From Elephas maximus indicus (Eukaryota > Chordata > Mammalia > Proboscidea > Elephantidae), in NCBI RefSeq assembly GCF_024166365.1, contig NC_064838.1, positions 75,966,001-76,030,000 on the forward strand: 64,000 nucleotides of DNA, given 5' to 3'. Below, one piece after another: positions 56,405-64,000 of this stretch. Under the pieces are notes generated by a model. The model was given only the letters and a program-made list of their open reading frames with translations. It was not told where the DNA came from and did no database searches. The translations under genes and the position numbers were made by a program. Position 1 is the first letter of the stretch. Every line of letters starts with the position of its first letter.

Positions 56405-57300
56405 TTTAAAGTTTTTTTTTTAAAGCTTCAGTATCTTAACTCTAAAATGACAGAAATATCTCATAGGATATTCTACTGCCTGAGACATAGTGAAGACTCA
56501 TTGAATATTATAAATACAAAATGATATTAATAATAACAATGACAACACTAAGCCAATTTGAAAAGGAAGAAATGTAGATGGGAGGAGCAGAGGATAGGCC
56601 TTAATAAGTAGAGATTCCTTGGGATATGGCCTCTCTGTCTTGTAGGCTTTCCAAATAGCACATTCTAGGGGCTCAATAAATATGTGAAATAAATGAATGA
56701 AAATTCCCAAGTTCTTGGATGTCTAGTGATTAAAGGTCAGCATCCTAGCTTGGGCCCCAAGAAGAGGCTGAGAGAAGAGCTTGTATGTAGGTGGTTTATT
56801 CTGGGAAACAGGATGGAGGAACTGGGAAGAGTGAAAGAGGGAAGGAAAGCAAGTTAACCCAAGGTTGAGTTAAGCTGGTTACCATTTATCTTCTGGCTCC
56901 TATATCCAAATGATCAAGAGTTTCCCTCTGGACTGTGAAATCCCTCATATTTCTATGTATGTGTTTGTGTGAGAATGATGTATCAGGGTCTCCAAAATAT
57001 CTCAAGCAGCAAGCGCATGGACAGAAAGTAACAGATGTGACTGTGAGAGGAGGTAGTGTTGGATCAATTTGTAGAATTAAACTACTCTCAGGCTATAATT
57101 GTGAACAGCAGGTTGCGAGGGTAATGGTTGGAAAGATAGGTCAAGAGGGTGTGAGATGGGGCACAAAAAATGCCTAACACCTGGTGATTATCAATTAAAA
57201 ATAATATTGCTGTCATATTGTGAGGTTTGCAAATGGGTATAAATTTTTTAATGAGAAATTGACTTGAGCTGTAAATTTTCACCTAAAGCAAAATAAAAAG
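56405..57300. other. mostly unrecognised
   Basis: 56410-56500 may be a MIR tail and 56640-56705 an L2 end (TAGGGGCTCAATAAATATGT). The rest is unassigned. Confidence 0.4.
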
Positions 57301-57304
57301 AAAT

Positions 57305-57612
57305 AATAATATTGCTTTTGCAAAGGACAAATGTTGTATGTCCTTTGACTAATATGAAACACCCAGAATAGGCAAATGCAGAGAGATCAGAGTTTAACAG
57401 TAGCTACTAGGGGCAGGAGAGAGGATGAAAGGGGGAATCATTAATTAGGAAGCATTGAGTTTCTGTTAATGAATGGAAAATCTGGCAATGGATATTGGTA
57501 ATGGTTGCACAACACGATTGATGTAATTGCTACCGGTGAATTGTACATGTGAAAAATATTGAATTGACAAACGTTGCGTTTGTATTATTACATTTTTACA
57601 ATAATTAAAAAA
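57305..57612 (+). mobile_element. Ancient L1 3' end with poly(A)
   Basis: ATGTCCTTTGACTAATATGA, GATTTCTGTTAATGAATGG-like and GTACATGTGAAAAATATTGA blocks ending in (A)n at about 57607. Same old L1 type as 62150-62525. It abuts the OR splice-acceptor-like site. Confidence 0.75.
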
Positions 57613-57613
57613 A

Positions 57614-57628
57614 AAATTGCTCTTGCAG
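57614..57628 (+). promoter_or_regulatory. Splice acceptor candidate 5' of OR pseudogene
   Basis: AAATTGCTCTTGCAG, 44 bases before the ATG. A short pyrimidine tract starts right after an old L1 poly(A) tail. Confidence 0.45.
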
Positions 57629-57671
57629 ATTTTCCAGCTCACAGTTGTGTGCTTACATCAGCCTACAGTAA

Positions 57672-58607
57672 ATGGAAAATCAAAATCAAAACGATGTAAC
57701 TGAATTCATTCTTTTGGGTCTTACAAAGAACCCAGAGCTACGGAAAATATTCTCTGCTGTGTTTCTAATCATGTATGTGGCCACTGTACTGGGAAGCTTA
57801 CTCATTGTGGTAACTATGACTGCAAGCCAGAGTCTGAGGTCACCTATGTATTTTTTCCTTACTTCTTTGTCACTTATGGATGCCACCTATTCTTCTGTCA
57901 TAGCTCCCAAGATGATTGTGGATTCCTTCTCTGAGAGTGCTACCATCTCCCTGGAAGGCTGCATGATCCAGCTCTTTGCAGAACATTTTTTTGGTGGGGT
58001 GTCAATCATCCTTCTCATCGTGATGGCCTATGATCGCTACGTGGCCATCTGTAAGCCCCTGAACTACATGACTATCATGAATTCTCAGGTGTGCTGCCTG
58101 CTGCTGGGAGGGGCCTAGGTAGGCGGGTCCCTGCATGCAACAATACAGCTTCTCTTCATGTATCAAATACCCTTCTGTGGTCCCAATGTCATTGATCACT
58201 TTATGTGTGATTTATTTCCATTGCTGACACTGGCCTGCATGGATACCTGCATGCTGGGCCTCTTGGTCATCCTCAACAGTGGAGTGATGTGTGTGACCAT
58301 CTTCCTTATCCTCATTGCCTCCTACGTGGTCATCCTCTGCTCCCTGAAGTCTTGCAGCTCTGAAGGGAGGCGCAAAGCCCTCTCCACCTGTGGCTCCCAC
58401 CTCACAGTGATTGTCTTGTTCTTTGTGCCATGCATTTTCTTGTATGTAAGACCATTGGCCACTTATCCCATAGACAAAGCAATGGCAGTGTCCTTTACCA
58501 TTGTTGCACCCATGTTAAATTCCTTGATCTACACCCTGAGGAATGCAGAGGTAAAAAATACCATGAAGAAACTCTGGAAGAGGCAACAAATTCTGGATTG
58601 TCACTAG
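57672..58607 (+). pseudogene. OR4C-like olfactory receptor with one in-frame stop
   Basis: Would be a 311-residue OR4-type receptor. [20 protein letters not shown] starts at 57672, with an NDV-T glycosylation site. [20 protein letters not shown] lies before TM2, [17 protein letters not shown] at TM3/IC2, [18 protein letters not shown] in EC2, [19 protein letters not shown] in TM6, and [17 protein letters not shown] in TM7. The sole lesion seen is TAG at 58116-58118, codon 149, where OR4 receptors have the TM4 Trp (G-A-W-V-G-G); TGG to TAG is one base. The frame is otherwise unbroken to the stop at 58605-58607. It may be a very recent pseudogene, a polymorphic allele or a read error; the truncated product (148 aa, TM1-3) would not be a receptor. 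Confidence 0.93.
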
Positions 58608-58953
58608 CTTCCATGCCATGAAGAAATTTTTCCTATAGGTACAGTGAGGTCTCATCCTCCCCATTCAATCAAATCTCTTGCTTGTACAATACTAAGTGGC
58701 ATCTTTTAAGCATACACATCTGCTCAAGACACTGCAGTACTCTGCCTAACCACATTGCTGCCTACCTCTCTGGTACATTTTGTACTTCATCATTTTCACA
58801 AGGCTCTAGCCCCCTTTGTCTTTCTTTTCTTCTTCTTCTTTTTTTTTTTTTAACTGATTTTTGGAGAATCCAAGCTTTTCTCAGTTCATGGCTTTTGTTC
58901 TCACACTTCTGTCTGATGGCATCTCCTTCTCCAGATGCTTCATCTGGCTCAAT

Positions 58954-58955
<2 letters not shown>
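58608..58955. other. OR downstream region
   Basis: Unremarkable sequence with a poly(T) run near 58840. The short frame 58682-59167 across the (TA)n is chance. Confidence 0.45.

Positions 58956-58994
<39 letters not shown>
58956..58994 (+). repeat. (TA)n microsatellite
   Basis: About 19 uninterrupted TA dinucleotides; likely length-polymorphic. Confidence 0.97.
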
Positions 58995-58997
<3 letters not shown>

Positions 58998-59159
58998 CAT
59001 TTTCAGACGACTACCCACCTCCTCAAGAAGTCTTGTCTCTAGTAATTTCTTTCAGTTATTCTCTCACTTTCCATCCCGTTTATATCCTTATAATAAATAA
59101 GCAGAAACTGTACTACTTTATAAGTAAGTGTGTTTTTATTTTCTCTGTTTTCTCCACAA

Positions 59160-59510
59160 AATTGTAATTGTTAGGACAGGGATGGTGTTTATTCATTCAC
59201 CTTGTAAACCTAGTGGTTCATACACTTCCAGTCAGCTAACTAGTTGCCATGGAGTTGATTCTGACTCATGACAACCCTATGTGTGTCGGAGTAAAACTGT
59301 GATCTGTAGGGTTTTCAACGACTGATTTTTTTCAGAAGTTGCTTGCCAGGTCTTTTTTTTCTGAGACATCTCTGGGTGGACTTAAAACATCAAACTTTTG
59401 GTTACCAGCAGAGAACATTAACTGTTTGTACCACTAAGGGACTCCTCTAGTCCTCTAGTCAACTAGCAGATGCTTAATAAATATTATTCAATAAATGTCA
59501 GTCTAAAAGA
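59160..59510 (+). mobile_element. L2 3' end, split by AfroSINE
   Basis: TTAGGACAGGGATGGTGTTT before and AGATGCTTAATAAATATTAT then TCAATAAATG after the SINE at 59236-59446 restore the L2 terminal pattern. Confidence 0.65.
59236..59446 (-). mobile_element. AfroSINE, long class
   Basis: Tail TTGCCATGGAGTTGATTCTG, diverged insert, head ending TGTACCACTAAGGGACTCC; inserted in an L2. Confidence 0.9.
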
Positions 59511-59697
59511 GACTTAGTTGTTGATTTTAAATCTTTTTAAATTCAATGGTTGGGAAAAATTGGGAAAGATAAATACATATAAACACCTAAGGAGTTAGAA
59601 TTCTCCTGGTTTTTGTGCTACAAAGTGTCATTTTTGAAGGCAAGTATAATCTCAGTTTAGTGGTGTGTTATTTAATATGGAGGCCACTCTAAAAAAA

Positions 59698-59830
59698 AAC
59701 AGATTGTTGTCGAGTTTATTCCAACTCATAGCAACCCGACAGGAGAGAATAGAGCTGCCCCATATGGTTAATTCTCCACTGCCTTTTGTTATCATTTACA
59801 GAAACAGACTAAGAGCCACTCATGCAGGAG
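59698..59830 (-). mobile_element. AfroSINE, long class, head missing
   Basis: TTGTTGTCGAGTTTATTCCA tail, AGAGCTGCCCCATATGGTTA, then CATTTACAGAAACAGACTAA; the tRNA-like head is lost or too diverged. Confidence 0.75.
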
Positions 59831-59865
59831 TCAAGGGATTTTAGAATCTAGTGTCTTTGTCCGCT

Positions 59866-60065
59866 GCTATTCATAAGGTTTTCACCGGCTAATGCTTTTC
59901 AGAAGTAGACTGCTAGTTCTTCTTCCTAGTCTGTCTTAGTCTGGAAGCTCAACTGAAACTTGTCCTCCATGGGTGACCCTGCTGGTATCTGAATACTGGT
60001 GGCATAGCTTCCAACATCACAGCAACATGCAAGCCCCCACAGTACGACAAACTGACAGACACGTG
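59866..60065 (-). mobile_element. RTE 5' segment, inverted
   Basis: Matches 1365-1575 (TATTCATAAGGTTTTCAC ... GACAAACTGACAGACACGTGG vs GACAAGTGG) in minus orientation. It joins the plus-strand RTE 3' part at 60066 with the middle of the element missing. Confidence 0.85.
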
Positions 60066-60592
60066 GTAAATCTGCTGCAAAGGACCTCTTTAAAGTGTTG
60101 AAGAACAAAGATGTCACCTTGAAGACTAAGGTGCGTCTGACCCAAGCCATGGTATTTTCAATTGCATCATATGTATGTGAAAACTGTACAATGAATAAGG
60201 AAGACTGAAGAAGAGTTGATCCCTTTGAATTGTGGTATTGGCGAAGAATATTGAATATACCATGAACTGCCAAAAGAACAAACAAATCTTAGAAGAAGTA
60301 CAGCCAGAATGCTCCTTAGAAGTAAGGATGGTGAGACTGCGTCTTACATACTTTGGACATGTTGTCAGGAGGGATCAGTCCCTGGAGAAGGACATCATGC
60401 TTGGCAGAGTACAGGGTAAGTGGAAAAGAGGAAGACCCTCAATGAGGTGGATTGACACAGTGGCTGCAAAACTGAGCTCAAGCATAACAACGATTGTGAG
60501 GATGGCTCAGGACCAGTTGGTGTTTCGTTCTGTTGTGCATAGGGTCACTATGAGTCAGAACTGATTTGATGGAACCTAACAACAACAAAGAC
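60066..60592 (+). mobile_element. RTE (BovB-like) 3' third
   Basis: Plus-strand RTE end. The frame 60232-60564 encodes MVRLRLTYFGHVVRRDQSLE, KRGRPSMRWIDTVAAKLSSS and MAQDQLVFRSVVHRVTMSQN, the conserved C-terminal end, followed by GTCACTATGAGTCAGAACTG and an (AAC)n tail. Confidence 0.92.
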
Positions 60593-60632
60593 AGTGTCCG
60601 TGTCATGAAGTTACACATTCTTTATTGGACAA

Positions 60633-60842
60633 GAAAGAAGTCCTGGTGTCACATTGCCTAAGTACTCACCTGCTAATTGAAAGGTTGATGGTTTGAATCC
60701 ACCAGCTGCTCTGGGGAAGAAAGATGTGCAATCTGCTTCTTTAAAGATTAAAAAAAAAACTAGCAAATCTTACGGGACAGTTCTACTTTGTCCTATAAGG
60801 TTGCTGTCAGTCAGAATCAACTTGAGGGCAACAGATATGGGA
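60633..60842 (+). mobile_element. AfroSINE, long class
   Basis: AAGTCCTGGTGTCACATTGC head, GATGGTTTGAATCCACCAGC (B-box-like), AATCTGCTTCTTTAAAGATT insert with an A run, tail GTCAGAATCAACTTGAGGGC. Confidence 0.92.
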
Positions 60843-60844
60843 CA

Positions 60845-61220
60845 AGAGAAATGATATTGACCTATTTTATTTTTAACTATTGGAGAATGATTCCTGCTGT
60901 TACCTTCTAGATGTGGGTTTCTAAATACAAAGGGTGTTTATTTTCTCCCTGATCCTGTTGTGGAAAAGCTGTCACCACAGAGACACTGTTTCTTTTCTGA
61001 AGGTCTCCCCTGACTAGGTCTATGGGAAGTCAAAGGTCATAGCATGGTTTTACATTGTTATCGTTTTCTTATTAAGACAAATTATGTGATATATATGATG
61101 ATGATAATTGTAATGATCGGTTATAGTATTTGAAACAAAGCACAGCATTTAAATCAATATTTTTATTTTTAAGTACAAAATTTATATGTACAATAGTTAT
61201 CTAGCTATAAAAATTTCCAA
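60845..61220. other. no recognised feature
   Basis: AT-rich; nothing assigned. Confidence 0.45.
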
Positions 61221-61224
61221 TAAT

Positions 61225-61640
61225 TTTCCTTAACCACCAGGTTTATTCATTATTGAGGTATAATTGCTGAGTTTGTGCTGGGTATACGGTGGTCTATATG
61301 ACAATCAGCTTTGCTTTCCTCTTGCTTTCCTCTACATTCCAATAGAGGAGACAAAAATATATGTAAGATGATAATAAAGTCATATAGTGATAACAGACTC
61401 TTAGTAAATTATAATAGAGTGGTATACGTGCGACTGGATGGGCATTCTATTTAGGTGGACACGGGCCTTTCTTGAGAGGTGGCTTCTAAATTAGGATATG
61501 AATGATGAGACAGAAGGAGCACAAAACAAATCAATGGGAAAAGAATCCCAGGCAAAAAAAAAAAAAAAGCTTATGCAGAAATCCTAAGGCAGCAACTAGC
61601 CTGAAGTTAAGAAGATCTGGGTAATCGGTACACAGAGGGT
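61225..61640 (-). mobile_element. L2 3' part
   Basis: Reversed L2: GTTTATTCATTATTGAGGTA, TGTGCTGGGTATACGGTGGT, TTGAGAGGTGGCTTCTAAAT, AGAATCCCAGGCAAAAA, ATCCTAAGGCAGCAACTAGC. About 400 bp, diverged. Confidence 0.7.
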
Positions 61641-61644
61641 AAGG

Positions 61645-62145
61645 GGGAATTTGGTACAGGATGAGATATGGAAACTAGGCAGGGCCTTGATAAGAGGGGT
61701 TCTATTATTTTTTAACCGTTAAGTCCAAAAAGAACACGGACATCAGCATGACTCTATTGGAATAACAACTAAAAAAGTAATCTTTCGTGGGTTTATTGAT
61801 GACTCTAGAAACTTAGTACCGAGACCTTTGCACATAGCTTCCATTTAACTTTTGTTATACCTATAGTAGAATATAATGTTTGCTGCCTGCTTACAGTATT
61901 TTAGAATTAAATACCTAGATTCGTTTTATATTTATTCACCTTGCTCCATGTTGAAGAAGAAGAAAAATATGTGACAGCATGATAAGTCTGCCTGTGTAAG
62001 AACCTTATGACGATCATTTTCTTATTTCATTTATAGAATTTAATAACTGAAGGGACCAAAATGAGATTCCTCACCTTAAATATTTTTGATCTGTTGGGTA
62101 ATTTTCCTAGTGTTAAAAGTAGACTCAGATAGATAAACTAAATGT
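61645..62145. other. no recognised feature
   Basis: AT-rich; nothing assigned. Confidence 0.45.
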
Positions 62146-62149
62146 CTTA

Positions 62150-62525
62150 CATACGTAAGGCAGAGTATTACTCACCATAAAAAGAAGTCCTGATACATGG
62201 ATGAAGCTGGAAAACTTTCTGCTGATTGCAATAAGTGAGTTACAAAAGAAACAAATATTATGTGATCCCACTTATATGAAATATTTACAAAATAGGCAAG
62301 TGTATAAAATTTATTAGTGGTTACCAGAGGCAGAAAGGAGGGGAAAATGAGAAGTCATTGCTTAGGGGGCACTGAGTTTCTGTTAAGGATGATGAAAATA
62401 TTTAGAAATGGATAATAGTGATTGTTGTACAACACAAATATCACTGAACTGTAAGTGTAAAAATTGTTGAAATGGCAAACATTTTGTTACAAATATACTT
62501 GTCACAATTTAAAAAAAAAAAAAAA
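62150..62525 (+). mobile_element. Ancient L1 3' end with poly(A)
   Basis: GAGTATTACTCACCATAAAA, GATGAAGCTGGAAAACTTTC, AGTGGTTACCAGAGGCAGAA, CACTGAACTGTAAGTGTAAA, poly(A) at 62510. A typical old L1 3' UTR. Confidence 0.85.
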
Positions 62526-62621
62526 CAACTAAAGTAGGTGGAAAACCAAATTTGGCCTTTAGGGTATAGTTTGCCAATCTCTGGTCTAAGGCAATCATGG
62601 TGAGGCAGAAGTCTTATTGAC

Positions 62622-63204
62622 TTAATTATCTGCTGCAGCTATAACAGAAATACCACAAGTGGACAGCTTTGACAAAGAGAAATTTATTTTGTCACAGTTT
62701 AGGATGATAGAACTCTGAATTCAAGGTGCTGGCTATGGGGGAAGGCTTTCTCTTCTGGCTCTAGAGGGAGGTCTTTTTGTCTTTCAGCTTCTATTCCTTG
62801 GACATCTCATGTGGCATGGCTTTTATCTTCCCCCAACTCTATTTGCTTTGTTGCTTGCTCAAACCGTTCTTTTATATCTCAAAAGAAATTGATTTAAGAC
62901 ACACCCTACGCTAATGCAAACTCTGATGGCATAGTGGTTCAGAGCTACGACTGCGAACCAAAAGGTTGACGGTTCGAATCCACTGAGCACTCCTTGAAAA
63001 CTATGGAGCAGTTCTACTCTGTCCTGTAGGGTCGCTATGAGTCAGAACCCTCTCGAGGGCAACAGGTTAATCCGGGTTAGCAAACGCTAATACAGCCTCA
63101 GTAACACAACAAAGAAAACACATTCCCAAATTGGATTATAATCACAGGTATTGGGGTTAGGATTTATAACACTTATTTCTTGGGACACAATTCAGTCCAT
63201 AACA
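62622..63204 (-). mobile_element. Solo LTR, MaLR type (40030 family), split by AfroSINE
   Basis: Left edge GCTATAACAGAAATACCACA, AGAGAAATTTATTTTGTCAC, TTTTATATCTCAAAAGAAAT, right edge CACAATTCAGTCCATAACA; interrupted by the AfroSINE at 62922-63075. Confidence 0.8.
62922..63075 (+). mobile_element. AfroSINE, short class
   Basis: GCAAACTCTGATGGCATAGT head, GACGGTTCGAATCCACTGAG with a near-perfect B box, GTCCTGTAGGGTCGCTATGA, tail CTCTCGAGGGCAACAGGTTA. Inserted into an LTR, so it is younger than that LTR. Confidence 0.92.
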
Positions 63205-63270
63205 CCTGTTCTTCTCTTCCCTTTTAGTAATAGAACTCCCATTTATAGTACTAGCTAGACACATAACTAA

Positions 63271-63446
63271 GGAGACCTGGTAGCACCATGGTTAAATGCT
63301 TGGCTATGAAGCAAAGCTGCTCCACAGGAGAAAAATATGGCAGTTGGCTTCCATAAAGACCACAACCCTAGAAACCGAAGGGGGAGTTCTACCCTGTCTT
63401 ATAGGGTTGATATGTGTCAGAATCGACTGGATGGCAACAGGTTTTG
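63271..63446 (+). mobile_element. AfroSINE, long class, head-deleted
   Basis: GGAGACCTGGTAGCACCATG head, the B-box stretch absent, GCAGTTGGCTTCCATAAAGA insert, tail CAGAATCGACTGGATGGCAA. Confidence 0.88.
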
Positions 63447-63449
63447 TTT

Positions 63450-63905
63450 TGTTTTCTCCTTTTTTTTAAGACATAGTACTGCCTAGCTAAAAGACTACAT
63501 TTCGCAACATCCCATGTATCTAGGTGTGGCCACATGACTAAGTTCTGGCCAATGAAATGTAAATGAAAGTCATAATATAAATTGTAATTCTGTGAATGTG
63601 GAATTTTGGTGGAAATTCAAGCAGCGATGGTGGATCATGAGGATGTGTGTTAAAGTTAGCAGAAAAGCAAAACAGAAGGAGCCTGTAATCCTGATGTTGT
63701 GGAGCTGCCATACACATACAACTTGCCCCAGGCTTCCTTTATGTAAGAGGAAAATACATTTCTGTCTCATTTAAGTCACTGTTAAAAAAAAATAAGTAAG
63801 CTCAGAATCTACATCTTCTATTACATGAGTTGTTCTGACCATTCATGTAATATTACCTATCGATTGAGATCTCACAAATTTTTTATCTGTTCTATGCATC
63901 CTCCA
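63450..63905. other. no recognised feature
   Basis: Short overlapping frames at 63570-63774 on both strands have no domain. No repeat assigned. Confidence 0.45.
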
Positions 63906-63907
63906 AG

Positions 63908-64000
63908 TTGTTGTTGTTGTTAGATGCCCCTGAGTCAGTTCCAGCTCGTAGCAACCCTATGCACAACAAAACGAAACACTGCCCAGTCCTGCGTTATCCT
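63908..64000 (-). mobile_element. RTE 3' end, runs off the window
   Basis: GTTGTTGTTGTTAGATGCCC, CAGTTCCAGCTCGTAGCAAC, CGAAACACTGCCCAGTCCTG: the reversed RTE 3' terminus, as at 47080. Confidence 0.85.

Noticed and set aside
58956-58994. (TA)n as a TATA-type promoter or origin
   Set aside because: A simple dinucleotide microsatellite; no other promoter signal or gene start follows it.
62940-62985. tRNA-like A and B boxes (GGTTCGAATCC)
   Set aside because: They are the tRNA-derived head of an AfroSINE, not a tRNA gene; no cloverleaf with acceptor stem was seen.
1-64000. CRISPR arrays, rRNA, canonical tRNA, bacterial operons
   Set aside because: None seen; repeats are SINE, LINE, LTR and microsatellite, as expected for a mammalian chromosome.

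Overview
The window looks like intergenic and olfactory-receptor DNA from a placental mammal of the Afrotheria, most likely a paenungulate such as an elephant. The evidence is about two dozen tRNA-headed AfroSINE copies, RTE (BovB-like) LINE pieces whose 3' tail matches the AfroSINE tail, L1 elements, MIR and L2 fossils, and MaLR-type LTRs. The base composition is AT-rich, and no bacterial or viral gene organisation is present.

Host genes: four class II olfactory receptor (OR) loci of the OR4 type. From left to right they are an OR4A-like pseudogene on the minus strand (12106 down to 4575) split by a 6.5-kb L1; a plus-strand OR4C-like gene with one frameshift before TM7 (34400-35322); one fully open plus-strand OR4-like gene (44956-45882, 308 aa); and a plus-strand OR4C-like gene open except for one TAG at a conserved Trp codon (57672-58607). 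They are consistent with a piece of an OR4 cluster in birth-and-death turnover. Both the open gene and the single-stop gene have a splice-acceptor-like site just upstream of the ATG.

Mobile DNA: 1-1575 is the 5' half of an RTE on the minus strand. 4828-11370 is a near full-length plus-strand L1 with 13-bp target duplications inside the OR4A-like gene. Its 5' UTR is very short and joins ORF1 exactly where the longer minus-strand L1 (19719-25147) shows GT...AG intron-like boundaries, so it may be a copy of a spliced L1 RNA. The minus-strand L1 has lost its 3' end together with half of a flanking AfroSINE. 25-33 kb holds older L1, L2, MIR and LTR fossils. 40030-42075 is a MaLR-type element with both LTRs, and three solo LTRs resembling it lie elsewhere. 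47-64 kb is dense in AfroSINEs and RTE tails, one of them a 5'-inverted RTE copy.

No new biological system was found. The observations most worth a second look are the spliced-looking L1, a roughly 190-bp inverted repeat (52598-52791 / 53632-53822) not explained by one known element, the one-stop OR gene, and the 3' tail shared by AfroSINE and RTE. All boundaries of diverged repeats were set by eye and are approximate.
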